Positions 19,454 to 28,781 of a stretch of DNA of 43,975 nucleotides are shown piece after piece (the stretch's first letter is position 1; every line of letters starts with the position of its first letter). Both the position numbers and the translations under genes were made by a program. The notes under the pieces are model-generated. The model made no database searches. It saw nothing but the letters and a program-made list of their open reading frames with translations, and was not told the origin of the DNA. Origin of the DNA: Candidatus Giovannonibacteria bacterium (GTDB taxonomy: Bacteria; Patescibacteriota; Minisyncoccia; JACPKW01; UBA11713); NCBI GenBank assembly GCA_023266875.1, contig JAHFOJ010000005.1, positions 1 through 43,975 on the forward strand. Direction: 5' to 3'.

Positions 19454-20623
19454 TTAAGGGATGAAAGACTTAAACCAAGTGGCTAATTTTTGCTTAAATT
19501 GCGAAGGTTTTTTAGCCGCGATGCCGGTCTCTTTATCTTCATCAAGAACCAGCAAAGAAACTCCCAAAGCGGCCGCCCAAATCGGATCGGCTATCTTATG
19601 ATTAGTCTCGAGTACTGAATTTCGTCCGAGGCGGGCGGGTAAGCGTAGCGAATTTTTTGCGAAATCCGCAATTCCTTCAAGTCTAGACCCCCCACCCGCA
19701 AGCGCTGCGCCTCCAGGCAAAAGGCCGGATCGCGAAATTTTTTTGAGATGGGTTTCAACAAGTTCGAACATATCCTCCAACCTCGCCTCCACAATATTTT
19801 GAAGTTTTCTTCTGGTTATCTGCGAGGAATCTGGCATTTCAATTCCTAATTTTATTTTTTCCGCGGTATCGAGAGACACTTGAAATCCGAGCGCTATATC
19901 ATTTGTTATGTGATTTGAGCCGAAAGGGAAAACAGCGATTGAAAAAGGAAGTCCATTTTCAAAAACTCCCAGAGCAGAAGTGTCAAAACCTATATCCAAA
20001 ACGAGCGCTCCGACTTCGCGCTCGCGCGGGCTTAGAACAGATCTAGAAACGCCCGCCGGACCTACCAAAACATCATCTATCGCAACGCCGGATTTATCGA
20101 CCGCGTCTATCAAATCAGCAAGCGATTTTCTCTGGGCTGTAAGAAATAATATTTCCCCGTCGAGATTCTCTCCTTTCATGCCCGAGGGGTCTTTCGCGGC
20201 CTCAACACCGTCAACGTTGAAACCAAGGCCGATCGAATCTAAAATTTCTTTATTTTGCAAAGCGACGAGGGAGGAACGCGCCTGCTTTATTACCCTTTCA
20301 ATGTCGTGACTCGTCACCTCGCCATCGGCGCGCGACACCGCGACGCGCGCTCGCGCTTTTTGAAACCCGAGCGCGGTTGAACCAAAACATAAAAAAGCGT
20401 GGCGGAATGGTATCCCGCTTGTTCGTTCTGCAGACCGTACAGCTTCTTTAATTGATTCAATTACAAGTTCTGGCTTAATAATCGCGCCTTTGCGCACGCC
20501 TTCAGATTTCGAAAGTCCCGCCCCTAATATGCGAATACCCGGCAAGTCAGGCCTTCTTTCGGAAATTAAGGCCTTAACGTTTGCCGATCCTATGTCCAAA
20601 ACATTTACAATATGCCGCGCCAT
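19454..20623 (-). CDS. ftsA: Cell division protein FtsA
   Basis: VLDIGSANVKALI, LVLDIGFDTSALGVFENG, GGAALAGGGSRLEGI; upstream of ftsZ. Confidence 0.95.
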   Translation of the reverse strand: MARHIVNVLDIGSANVKALISERRPDLPGIRILGAGLSKSEGVRKGAIIKPELVIESIKEAVRSAERTSGIPFRHAFLCFGSTALGFQKARARVAVSRADGEVTSHDIERVIKQARSSLVALQNKEILDSIGLGFNVDGVEAAKDPSGMKGENLDGEILFLTAQRKSLADLIDAVDKSGVAIDDVLVGPAGVSRSVLSPREREVGALVLDIGFDTSALGVFENGLPFSIAVFPFGSNHITNDIALGFQVSLDTAEKIKLGIEMPDSSQITRRKLQNIVEARLEDMFELVETHLKKISRSGLLPGGAALAGGGSRLEGIADFAKNSLRLPARLGRNSVLETNHKIADPIWAAALGVSLLVLDEDKETGIAAKKPSQFKQKLATWFKSFIP

Positions 20624-20635
20624 TTTTTTAATAAA

Positions 20636-21034
20636 CTAAATAGAATATTTCTTAAGAAGTCTCGCTTCCACAATCTGCATGTTTCGAGCTTTTTTTAGAC
20701 CGCCTTCATGATCAAATCCAGCTAAATGCAAAACCCCGTGCAAAAATAAATACCACAATCTTGATTTGAAAGTAATTTTCTTGGCTTTAGCTTCCTTCCT
20801 TATCAAATCCGCGTCAAAAAAAATTTGTCCACGATATTCATCTAAAGCAAACGACAAAACATTTGTAGTTTTGTCTTCCCCGCGATAAGTTTTGTTTAAA
20901 GTTTTCATAGTTTCGCTTGAAGTAAAAACAAGTTCGAGCCTGTAGGAGCGGCCAAGAATTTCTTGTAACGCCTCGTCGAAAGGGAGGTCTTTTGTTATAT
21001 TTGTTTTTTTAAAATTCTTAAAAAAGAGCATCAC
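20636..21034 (-). CDS. ybeY: Endoribonuclease YbeY
   Basis: Metal site HGVLHLAGFDHEGG. Confidence 0.9.
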   Translation of the reverse strand: MMLFFKNFKKTNITKDLPFDEALQEILGRSYRLELVFTSSETMKTLNKTYRGEDKTTNVLSFALDEYRGQIFFDADLIRKEAKAKKITFKSRLWYLFLHGVLHLAGFDHEGGLKKARNMQIVEARLLKKYSI

Positions 21035-21489
21035 TCGAGTAGCCGATTCAAGATCCGCGAGATTCGCTCTCCAGAGGCCTTGCCCCTTAAGACCGGCATT
21101 GAAATTTTCATTACCCTGCCGAATTCACTCTTTCCTTTGGCGCCGGCTTCGCGTATACCTTCTTTCAGAATTCGTTCAAGTTCCGCATCAGAAAGTTCAG
21201 GCGGTAGGTAGCCGGACAAAATTTCCATTTCTTTGTTTTCATTTTCAGCAAGTTCCGGACGATTGCCTTTCCTGAATTCTTCCGAAGCATCCCGGCGTTT
21301 TTTTACTTCAGAGCGGATGACTTCGAGCACTTCATCGTCAGAAAGGCCTTGATCTTTCTTCAAAAGCTGGATTTCCTTATTACATATCGCCGCTGTAAGC
21401 ATGCGCAACACAGATAATCTCGTCCGTTCTCCGGATTTCATTGCCTCCTTAAGGTTCTTATCTATGATTTTTCTAAGCGTTTCGCCCAT
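21031..21489 (-). CDS. GatB/YqeY domain protein
   Basis: LRKIIDKNLKEAMKSGERTRLSVLRMLTAAICNKEIQ...; YqeY-like. Confidence 0.88.
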   Translation of the reverse strand: MGETLRKIIDKNLKEAMKSGERTRLSVLRMLTAAICNKEIQLLKKDQGLSDDEVLEVIRSEVKKRRDASEEFRKGNRPELAENENKEMEILSGYLPPELSDAELERILKEGIREAGAKGKSEFGRVMKISMPVLRGKASGERISRILNRLLE

Positions 21490-21710
21490 TATTCAATTTT
21501 ACCGAGTTTGCGAAGATATGCCATTTCTTTTTGCCAAGCTATGCGCCGCAATGCTTCCCGGCGTTCTTTGTATTCAGATTTGCTCCGTTCTCTATATTGC
21601 TTCGAGCGAATATCGATAAGAATACCTGAACGCTGAATCTTCCTTGTAAAACGGCGCAATAGGCCCCCAACTGACTCGTTTTCCCTTCGCTTAACTTCAA
21701 CTTTATTCAT
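21489..21710 (-). CDS. rpsU: 30S ribosomal protein S21
   Basis: VEVKRRENESVGGLLRRFTRKIQRSGIL...REALRR. Confidence 0.9.
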   Translation of the reverse strand: MNKVEVKRRENESVGGLLRRFTRKIQRSGILIDIRSKQYRERSKSEYKERREALRRIAWQKEMAYLRKLGKIE

Positions 21711-21734
21711 AGCAAATTTATACGATATTTTGGC

Positions 21735-22106
21735 TTAAACTTCAAGTTTTCCCGGAGAGCTCGGCCATCCGCCAAGCAAATGAAGGTGGATGTGGCTGAT
21801 AATTTGGCCGCCTTCCTGTCCTACATTGAAAACCAATTTATAACCGGATAATTTCTTTCCCTCCGCAATTTTTTTTGCTCCAAGTATAAGGCGTTCCGCG
21901 ACTCCTGCGTTTTCGCTATCCAAATCACTGACAGATTCTATGTGCTTTTTCGGAATAACAAGAATATGGACAGGCGCTTTCGGATTAATATCGTCGAAAG
22001 CCAAAACATCATCCTCCTCCAGAATAAATTCTGTAGGAATTTCTTTTTTGATAATTTTACAGAAAATACAGCTTGCCCCGTCTGAATTTTTAAGCGCGGT
22101 TTCCAT
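21735..22106 (-). CDS. HIT family protein
   Basis: CIFCKIIKKEIPTE..., QIISHIHLHLLGG (HxHxH). Confidence 0.93.
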   Translation of the reverse strand: METALKNSDGASCIFCKIIKKEIPTEFILEEDDVLAFDDINPKAPVHILVIPKKHIESVSDLDSENAGVAERLILGAKKIAEGKKLSGYKLVFNVGQEGGQIISHIHLHLLGGWPSSPGKLEV

Positions 22107-22152
22107 TATAACAAATATTTATTAGTAAAAATTCGTGCGGGGTCCATATTTT

Positions 22153-23523
22153 TTATAATTGATTTAAATCTTCTTCCGAGAACTCGGCCTTTGGCATTCG
22201 CTTCGAAAACGGCACGCTTTTTAATTTCGAATGCAGACGTTCAATAACTTTGGCAAAAGGCAAACTTTCCTGCATCCCCGAATCCATGTCGCGGATTATT
22301 ACCGTTCCATCCATAGCCTCTTTCTGGCCAATAATTAAGCTGAAATCGGCTCCGACTTTCGATGCGATACGAAGCTGTCCGCGTATAGAATCTTTGGATA
22401 ATGACTGCGACAAAGGAATTTTTGCTTTTCGGAATTCTTCCATGAGGTACAAGCTCTTTTTCTTGGCCGCATCACCCAGCTGAATTAAAAATACGCGCGG
22501 CGGCTGACCTTTGTATTCTTCCAAATCCGCGCTTTGACGCAAAACTTCAGCTACCCGATCCACTCCGAATGCGCCGCCCACAGCAGGCACATGCCTCCCG
22601 CCCAAAACATCGCCGAGATAGTCATACCGCCCGCCGCCGCCCACCTCTAGGCGCCGTGCTGGCTCCTTTTCATTTTCAGGCGGGATAGTCACGATAAATT
22701 CAAAAACCGTGCGGCTGTAATAATCAAGACCGCGAACAAGGTATGGGTTTAAGCGATACGAAATTTCAAGCGTATCCATAAATTCCAAAACGCTCTTGAA
22801 ATGCTTCTTGCATTCGTCGCATAGATATTCAATCATCTGCGGCGCCTTCTGCTTCAACTCCGCGCAAGTCGGTTCTTTGCAATCAAGCAGCCGCAACGGA
22901 TTTTCTTTATATCTCCTTTTGCAATCCTTGCAGAGCTGATTAAAATGCTTTCTATAGTACGCGACGAGCTCCTTGCGGTAAATCGGCCTACATTCCTTAT
23001 CGCCAATAGTGTTAAGTTCAAGCGTCGCATCAATTTTTATCTCTTTAAAAATCAAATTGAACATCCGTATTGTGGTAGCATCCGCCACAGCTAGATCTTC
23101 TCCTAAAATATCGAGGTCGAACTGGGTAAATTCGCGGAAGCGTCCTTTTTGCGGAGACTCATGCCTGAAGCAAGAGCCGACAGAGTAAACCATAACCGGC
23201 TGGGGTTCTGACTGCATGCCATGCTCAAAATACGCGCGCATTGTGGGCACGGTTTTTTCCGGGCGCAATACTAAATGATCGCCCCCGCGCGAGCGGAAAG
23301 TATACATTTGCTTTTCGACCATATCGGTCGTGTCACCCAAAGCCGCTAAAAACAAATCCGCGTGCTCGAAAGCGGGCGTCTGAATTTTGTGATAACCGTA
23401 ATAACGCGCGAGCTCCTCCGCCCTCTTTTTAATTTCATCAAAAATAACTAAATCGCTTTCAAGCAAATCCCTCGTGCCACGGGGCGTCTTTAATAATTCT
23501 TTTTTGAATTGTTTTGATAGCAT
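22153..23523 (-). CDS. hisS: Histidyl-tRNA synthetase
   Basis: PRGTRDLLESDLVIFDEI..., class II motifs; GGGGRYDYLGDVLGGRHVPAVGGAFGVDR. Confidence 0.95.
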   Translation of the reverse strand: MLSKQFKKELLKTPRGTRDLLESDLVIFDEIKKRAEELARYYGYHKIQTPAFEHADLFLAALGDTTDMVEKQMYTFRSRGGDHLVLRPEKTVPTMRAYFEHGMQSEPQPVMVYSVGSCFRHESPQKGRFREFTQFDLDILGEDLAVADATTIRMFNLIFKEIKIDATLELNTIGDKECRPIYRKELVAYYRKHFNQLCKDCKRRYKENPLRLLDCKEPTCAELKQKAPQMIEYLCDECKKHFKSVLEFMDTLEISYRLNPYLVRGLDYYSRTVFEFIVTIPPENEKEPARRLEVGGGGRYDYLGDVLGGRHVPAVGGAFGVDRVAEVLRQSADLEEYKGQPPRVFLIQLGDAAKKKSLYLMEEFRKAKIPLSQSLSKDSIRGQLRIASKVGADFSLIIGQKEAMDGTVIIRDMDSGMQESLPFAKVIERLHSKLKSVPFSKRMPKAEFSEEDLNQL

Positions 23524-23528
23524 ATAAA

Positions 23529-24080
23529 TTAATTTGCCTTATAAAATCCGGGCAAATAACCGAATCGGTTCGGAGGCCAAAGCCTGGTTAGCACGCGGCC
23601 AACTACTAAGTTTCGCGAGAGCGGCCCCCAAGCCCGCGAATCCGAAGAAAAAAGTCGATTATCTCCAAGCATGAAATATTCATTTTCTTTTAGAGTAACG
23701 ACGCCGTCTGGAGTGGTCAAAGTTTCTGAAAGATACGGCTCTTTTATTTCTTCGCGTTTTGAACCCTCATCAAGATACACCTTATTATCTTTAACCTCGA
23801 TGGATTCTCCCGGCAGACCGATTATACGTTTTATGAAAAACTTGGAAGTGTCCTGGGGATAGCGAAATACTATAACTTCTCCGCGTTCTGGGGCACGAAA
23901 ATTATAAGATAGTTCGTCTATTATCAAATATTGCCCATCATCGAAAGTCGGCTCCATGGATGCGCCGCGGACAATGAACGGTTGCGCAACCCATGTGCGA
24001 ATAGGGATTATGATAATTGCAGAAATTATTATGAAGCGCAGAAAATCTTTGAAAAAAGACCCTTTTGAGTGTTCTGACAT
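23529..24080 (-). CDS. lepB: Signal peptidase I
   Basis: VRGASMEPTFDDGQYLIIDE; FFIKRIIGLPGES; MLGDNRLFSSDSRAWGPL. Confidence 0.95.
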   Translation of the reverse strand: MSEHSKGSFFKDFLRFIIISAIIIIPIRTWVAQPFIVRGASMEPTFDDGQYLIIDELSYNFRAPERGEVIVFRYPQDTSKFFIKRIIGLPGESIEVKDNKVYLDEGSKREEIKEPYLSETLTTPDGVVTLKENEYFMLGDNRLFSSDSRAWGPLSRNLVVGRVLTRLWPPNRFGYLPGFYKAN

Positions 24081-24138
24081 GCATCAATAGTAATGAAACC
24101 GGCTTTTAAAATCAAGTTTTGATGCTAGAATTATCTAT

Positions 24139-24642
24139 ATGGCTGGCTATTATATAGTAGGGCTTGGGAATCCGGGGTCAGAATTTGACGGCTCGCCCCA
24201 CAACACAGGCAAATTAATGGCCGAGATATTCGCGGAAAAATACAAAGGCAAAAAAGCAAAAGTAATTCTTCCTGATACTTTTATGAATCAGTCAGGAAAA
24301 GCCGTCAAAGGGATCCCAGCGAAATGGTTAATCTTGCTTCATGATGATATTGATCTCCCGCTCGGGAAATTTAAAATAGTCTTTAACCGCGGTTCGGGAG
24401 GGCATAAAGGAGTTGAATCCGTAATACGAGCAATTGGTTCGGAAAAATTCGCGCGCATTCGAATCGGCATTTCCCCAAAAAAGAAACCGAATCATAGGGA
24501 TTTAATGAAATACCTAACCCGCAAATTCAAACCATCCGAATCTGCCGCTATCAAAAAAATATCTAAAAAAGTTTTAGAAGCCCTAGACTCGATCATCGCA
24601 GAAGGCCACGAAAAAGCGATGAGTTTATATAATAGTAATTAA
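24139..24642 (+). CDS. pth: Peptidyl-tRNA hydrolase
   Basis: YIVGLGNPGSEFDGSPHNTGK, FMNQSGKAV, LLHDDIDLPLGK, GGHKGVESVI. Confidence 0.92.
   Translation: MAGYYIVGLGNPGSEFDGSPHNTGKLMAEIFAEKYKGKKAKVILPDTFMNQSGKAVKGIPAKWLILLHDDIDLPLGKFKIVFNRGSGGHKGVESVIRAIGSEKFARIRIGISPKKKPNHRDLMKYLTRKFKPSESAAIKKISKKVLEALDSIIAEGHEKAMSLYNSN
24611..24641. repeat. Direct repeat B1 (pth 3' end)
   Basis: aaaaagcgatgagtttatataatagtaatta; 30/31 match to 25274..25304. Confidence 0.92.
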
Positions 24643-24646
24643 AAAT

Positions 24647-24955
24647 ATGGTTGTGCGATTTTTTGACTCTCAAGTTGAAAAATTCATTCATTCTTTGGAG
24701 CACGAAACTATTGCCAAAGTTTTACGCACTATTGATCTCTTAGAATTATTCGGAAATAATTTAAGTCTGCCGCATAGCAGAAAAGTTGGAAACGGCTTAT
24801 TTGAACTCCGTATTAGGGGCAAGCAAGAAGTTAGAATTTTTTATACTTTCCATAAAAATGAAACTATACTTTTGTATGGATTTCTAAAGAAGGCCCAACG
24901 CACACCACAGAAAGAAATTAGATATGCCATACAAAAAATTAAAAAGTTGACTTAA
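24647..24955 (+). CDS. RelE/HigB (Gp49-like) family toxin
   Basis: KVGNGLFELRIRGKQEVRIFYTFHKNETILLYGFLKKAQRTPQKEI; followed by HTH antitoxin. Confidence 0.88.
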   Translation: MVVRFFDSQVEKFIHSLEHETIAKVLRTIDLLELFGNNLSLPHSRKVGNGLFELRIRGKQEVRIFYTFHKNETILLYGFLKKAQRTPQKEIRYAIQKIKKLT

Positions 24956-24975
24956 TATAACATATCCGTTATATT
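24947..24975 (+). promoter_or_regulatory. Promoter and operator for the antitoxin gene
   Basis: TTGACT-17 nt-TATATT; inverted repeat AATATAAC-ATATCC-GTTATATT at 24954..24975. Confidence 0.65.
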
Positions 24976-24981
24976 GGAACT

Positions 24982-25260
24982 ATGAACAATTATTCAAAAT
25001 TTAAAAAACAAATCTTAAAGAATCCCGCTGTTAAAAAGGAATATGAAAAACTCGGTCCAGAATTCGAGATTATTAGTCTATTAATAAAAAAGCGCATTGA
25101 TCAAGGGCTAAGCCAAGGAGAGCTTGCCGAAAAAATAGGAACTAAACAGTCCTCAATCTCCCGTTTTGAATCAGGAACATATAACCCTACAATAGATTTC
25201 CTCCAAAAAATCGCGTCAGGCCTAGATTCAAAATTAAAAATTTCCATCGGTGCAAAATGA
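24982..25260 (+). CDS. XRE/HigA-family HTH antitoxin
   Basis: DQGLSQGELAEKIGTKQSSISRFESGTYNPTIDFLQKIASGL. Confidence 0.9.
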   Translation: MNNYSKFKKQILKNPAVKKEYEKLGPEFEIISLLIKKRIDQGLSQGELAEKIGTKQSSISRFESGTYNPTIDFLQKIASGLDSKLKISIGAK

Positions 25261-25273
25261 AAACAGATCAACA

Positions 25274-25304
25274 AAAAAGCGATGAGTTTGTATAATAGTA
25301 ATTA
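25274..25304. repeat. Direct repeat B2 (copy of pth 3' end)
   Basis: Encodes KAMSLYNSN-stop like the pth C-terminus. Confidence 0.92.
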
Positions 25305-25307
25305 ATT

Positions 25308-25658
25308 ATGGAAACTTTAGTCCTCTTTTTTCTATTATTTGGTTCAAGCAATTTAGCTTCCCTAGGATTTATAGGGATGATTTTAGGAAAAATAAAACTT
25401 CTAGGTAGTTATGCAACGCGATCTATTAATCCATTTGATATGTCGCGTAAAAATTTTGTGCGTCAAGGGATTCAAGCTAGATTATTTGGGGGAGGAATTT
25501 TCATCTTAAGTGTACTTGCCTGTTTATTTTTTTCATTTCTCTTGCATAAAAAACTGCCTAATAATGAGTCTAGAAATATAATAATTAGCATTCCTATGAT
25601 CTCAGGAATTATCGCCGGGTCGTGGCTCTATAAAAGGTTTGATCAAACAATTAAATAG
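25308..25658 (+). CDS. Hypothetical membrane protein
   Basis: 116 aa with three hydrophobic segments; ATG after repeat B2. Confidence 0.6.
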   Translation: METLVLFFLLFGSSNLASLGFIGMILGKIKLLGSYATRSINPFDMSRKNFVRQGIQARLFGGGIFILSVLACLFFSFLLHKKLPNNESRNIIISIPMISGIIAGSWLYKRFDQTIK

Positions 25659-25670
25659 CAAATAACATGA

Positions 25671-27629
25671 ATGACCGGACCGCCTAAAACATATAGAGAG
25701 ATAATGATCGCCGCCCCTACCCCGTCTTTTCTGGAACGGGGCGATTTGCCATTGGCGGAAAAATTAGACGAATATAAAAATCTTGCCTTAAAAAATAATT
25801 TCTGGCGCAGAAATATTATTTTTATTGAGATTGGGCAGACGAAAAAACTCTCAGAGTTTATTCGCGAATTAACGGACATGGGATATGTCCGACATATAGG
25901 TGATTTGCATAAAGGAGAATTTTTCGGGCAAGGCGGACTTATAACTATTTATCCAATAAATTCTGAAACCCCAATAATAATCGAGTTCGAGGGAAACATA
26001 ATAGCGACCATACGCGAGGCTAAGATTATCCCTCACGAGAAGAAATTGCCTAAGATCGCAAAGCACGATTTAGAGCCCGGAGATTATGTTGTTCATGAAG
26101 ACCATGGGATAGGAACATACCGCGGCAAAAATGAGAACGATTTTCTTGTTCTCGAGTATGCCCCTGCGCGCGCCGGGGGCGAGGCAGACAAGTTATTAAT
26201 CCCTGAAAATATGGCAGCTAAGATATCTCCGTATCTTGGGCTTAAAAATCCAAAAATAAATCGGCTAGGAACTCCGTTATGGTTTGAGACAAGAAAGAAA
26301 GCTAAAGAAGATATAATCGCTTTTGCAAAAGAACTCCTAGTTCTATACAAAACGCGCTCTGAAATTAAGCGCCCTCCCTATGAGTCATCGCACTTCGAAA
26401 AAAATATTTGGGAGGATTTTTCCGCCGAAGGCGGATCCGCCTCTAGCGGAGAATACGAACTTACGCCGTCGCAAGAAGGAGCAATCGAGGAAATATTTGA
26501 AGATTTCGAAAAGCCCGAGCCGATGGAACGGCTTGTCGTGGGCGACGTCGGATTCGGAAAAACGGAAGTTGCCCTTCGCGCGGCGCTCAGAGTTGTCCTG
26601 AATGGGAAACAAGTCGCAATTCTCGCCCCGACAACGATATTGGCCGATCAGCATTCGCAAATATTTCGAAAAAGGTTAGAGAAAGAAGGAATTGAGATCG
26701 AAAGACTGACCCGTCTTGAATCAAGAGAAAAAACAAAAGAAATTTTGCATAAGTTACGGGACGGGAAAATAGATATTGTTGTCGGGACACATAGAATCTT
26801 GTCCAAAGATATTGAGTTTATAAATCTTGGATTGTTAATTATAGACGAAGAACAAAGGTTCGGAGTTAAACATAAAGAAATCTTGAAACAAAAATACCCC
26901 AGCGTGGATATTCTCTATCTTTCCGCAACTCCGATCCCGCGAACTCTGGCTTTTTCACTATCTAAAATTCGTCCTCTCTCGCAGATTACAGATCCCCCTC
27001 TTGGCAGAATGCCAATTAAAACATTCGTTCTGCCAAGAACAGAGAAAATAATCGAGGAGGCAATATCCCAAGAATTAAAAAGAGGCGGGCAGATCTATTT
27101 CCTCTCGCCGCGAATTATGAAAATGCCTTTTATCCTTGAAAAACTTGAGCATCAGTTTCCAAAAATTACAAAAGCGATACTCCACGGCAAAGTCGGCGAG
27201 AAACATTTGGTCAAAACAATGCGCGAATTTCGCGAAGGGAAAATAAAAATATTAGTCTCGACAACAATTATTGAAAACGGACTGGATATTTCATCCGTAA
27301 ATACATTAATTGTTGAAGATGCAACCCGGCTCGGGCTTTCGCAATCTCATCAGCTAAGAGGTCGCGTTGGACGAACAAATATCCAGGCGTATGCGTACTT
27401 TTTATATCCGTCCCAAAAGTTAACGCCAAAGGCCGAAAACCGCCTTGAAGCATTGCTGTCGTTTCAAGAACTCGGCGCGGGGTTTGAAATTGCAAAGCGC
27501 GATCTCGAGCTCCGAGGCGCGGGCAACATCCTAGGCCGCGAACAAACTGGAGTCTTAAATAAAATTGGGTGGAATTTATATTTCCAGATGTTGGGCGAAT
27601 CACTTGAAGATTTAACCGCGCCCGCATAA
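25671..27629 (+). CDS. Mfd/TRCF-like DEAD-box helicase with CarD/RID domain, lacking the N-terminal UvrB-like and C-terminal D7 regions
   Basis: LEPGDYVVHEDHGIGTYRGK (RID), VVGDVGFGKTEVALRAALRVV (Walker A), LLIIDEEQRFGVKHKE, LRGRVGRTNIQAYAYFLYP; 652 aa. Confidence 0.88.
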   Translation: MTGPPKTYREIMIAAPTPSFLERGDLPLAEKLDEYKNLALKNNFWRRNIIFIEIGQTKKLSEFIRELTDMGYVRHIGDLHKGEFFGQGGLITIYPINSETPIIIEFEGNIIATIREAKIIPHEKKLPKIAKHDLEPGDYVVHEDHGIGTYRGKNENDFLVLEYAPARAGGEADKLLIPENMAAKISPYLGLKNPKINRLGTPLWFETRKKAKEDIIAFAKELLVLYKTRSEIKRPPYESSHFEKNIWEDFSAEGGSASSGEYELTPSQEGAIEEIFEDFEKPEPMERLVVGDVGFGKTEVALRAALRVVLNGKQVAILAPTTILADQHSQIFRKRLEKEGIEIERLTRLESREKTKEILHKLRDGKIDIVVGTHRILSKDIEFINLGLLIIDEEQRFGVKHKEILKQKYPSVDILYLSATPIPRTLAFSLSKIRPLSQITDPPLGRMPIKTFVLPRTEKIIEEAISQELKRGGQIYFLSPRIMKMPFILEKLEHQFPKITKAILHGKVGEKHLVKTMREFREGKIKILVSTTIIENGLDISSVNTLIVEDATRLGLSQSHQLRGRVGRTNIQAYAYFLYPSQKLTPKAENRLEALLSFQELGAGFEIAKRDLELRGAGNILGREQTGVLNKIGWNLYFQMLGESLEDLTAPA

Positions 27630-27692
27630 ATTGTTTGAAGAACTTTTGGAGGGGAAATAAAAAACACCTCGCGAGATCATTGACCTCGCGAG
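27603..27692. repeat. Direct repeat C1 (mfd-like 3' end and downstream hairpin)
   Basis: Matches 28782..28874 at roughly 85-90% by eye with small indels; includes the stop codon and CTCGCGAG hairpin. Confidence 0.88.
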
Positions 27693-27721
27693 GCTTACTG
27701 TGCGACAAAACGATTGAGAAA

Positions 27722-28060
27722 CTACCCATGGCGAGCGTGGAGCCGCAATTTACGGTTGAGCTCTCTAGCACGGGCGACGTGGTCTTCGTTATGCATAGGC
27801 GTAGGCGGGATATGAAAATTGATTGTTTGACCTTCTTCGCCCGATCTTGTCCCCAAAGCAAAGAAGGTCATATTTTGATTGACTCCCTTTTTGATCACTG
27901 CTGGATCAACCCAAATGTAAAAACCTTGTCCCATTGCTCTTAGCGCTTTACCACCGCCTCTGGCAGTTGCTTCCTGAAAGTGAAGATCAGGAAGCTGATC
28001 CCAAATCTCCCAATGCAACTCATCGAGACGGTTTGTCGGTTTGCAACGAACGTATTCCAT
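27722..28060 (-). CDS. Hypothetical protein, cargo between repeats C1 and C2
   Basis: SD TAGGAGGT upstream of ATG 28060; 112 aa. Confidence 0.6.
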   Translation of the reverse strand: MEYVRCKPTNRLDELHWEIWDQLPDLHFQEATARGGGKALRAMGQGFYIWVDPAVIKKGVNQNMTFFALGTRSGEEGQTINFHIPPTPMHNEDHVARARELNRKLRLHARHG

Positions 28061-28123
28061 TTTTAATTACCTCCTAGAAATTTTTATCACTGTAACATAG
28101 ACTCTTAAAATTTGCAAGCACTA

Positions 28124-28152
28124 TAAAAGCCCCATTCCTAAGGCTTTTTGGA
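28124..28152. terminator. Likely bidirectional terminator
   Basis: AAAAGCC...AAGGCTTTTT. Confidence 0.55.
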
Positions 28153-28170
28153 ATAGTTCAAAGCGAGGCT

Positions 28171-28416
28171 TTATTTTGGATGGGATTTTATTGAATGCAG
28201 AACATACACATCGCCTTCGATTGTAAAATAAAAGCGCCACCCTCCGGTGACGCGCGCTTGCCATAAATCTCTGGCCTCATCGTATTTCTTGGCATGCAGA
28301 GAAGAGTGGCGAAGATTTTGGAGAAGTAATATTATTTTTCGGTCAAATACTCTCTGGATAGTTTCCGGCGCTTTAGCATAGTCATCATCAAATTTATTTG
28401 TCGTGCGAAATTTCAC
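28171..28416 (-). CDS. RelE/ParE-superfamily toxin-like protein
   Basis: MKFRTTNKFDDDYAKAPETIQRVFDRKIILLLQNLRHSSLHAKKYDEARDLWQARVTGGWRFYFTIEGDVYVLHSIKSHPK. Confidence 0.82.
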   Translation of the reverse strand: MKFRTTNKFDDDYAKAPETIQRVFDRKIILLLQNLRHSSLHAKKYDEARDLWQARVTGGWRFYFTIEGDVYVLHSIKSHPK

Positions 28417-28679
28417 TTAGACTTTTTAAGTTTCTTTGCTTCGCGATGGAGATGACGAATAAGATCGCGCGCAGAGGAAAAAACAGGAGAAACCTTTCCT
28501 TCGCGGTATTGTCGAAGCGAAATTGCGATATCACGATCTACAATACTTTTAGGAGTAAGGGTTATTTTTTTGCCTTGCGTTGTAACTTCCAACAAATCCC
28601 CCACTTCCAAACCCGCCTGTGTGCGAAGCGCGACCGGAAGCGTTACCTGATATTTATCTTTGATTTTTACTATTGCCAT
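28413..28679 (-). CDS. AbrB/MazE-like antitoxin
   Basis: MAIVKIKDKYQVTLPVALRTQAGLEVGDLLEVTTQGKKITLTPK (SpoVT-AbrB); overlaps the toxin gene by 4 nt. Confidence 0.85.
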   Translation of the reverse strand: MAIVKIKDKYQVTLPVALRTQAGLEVGDLLEVTTQGKKITLTPKSIVDRDIAISLRQYREGKVSPVFSSARDLIRHLHREAKKLKKSK

Positions 28680-28689
28680 AAAGTTGGAA

Positions 28690-28706
28690 AGTTAGAATTT
28701 CTAACT
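28690..28706. promoter_or_regulatory. Operator-like palindrome upstream of the antitoxin
   Basis: AGTTAGA-ATT-TCTAACT, next to TACAAT -10-like sequence on the reverse strand. Confidence 0.55.
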
Positions 28707-28781
28707 ATTGTAGTATATAAGATGCAAGAAAATGAGTCAAATATTTGCGCATAAGACATCCTAACAGGGCTGTTTGCAATT

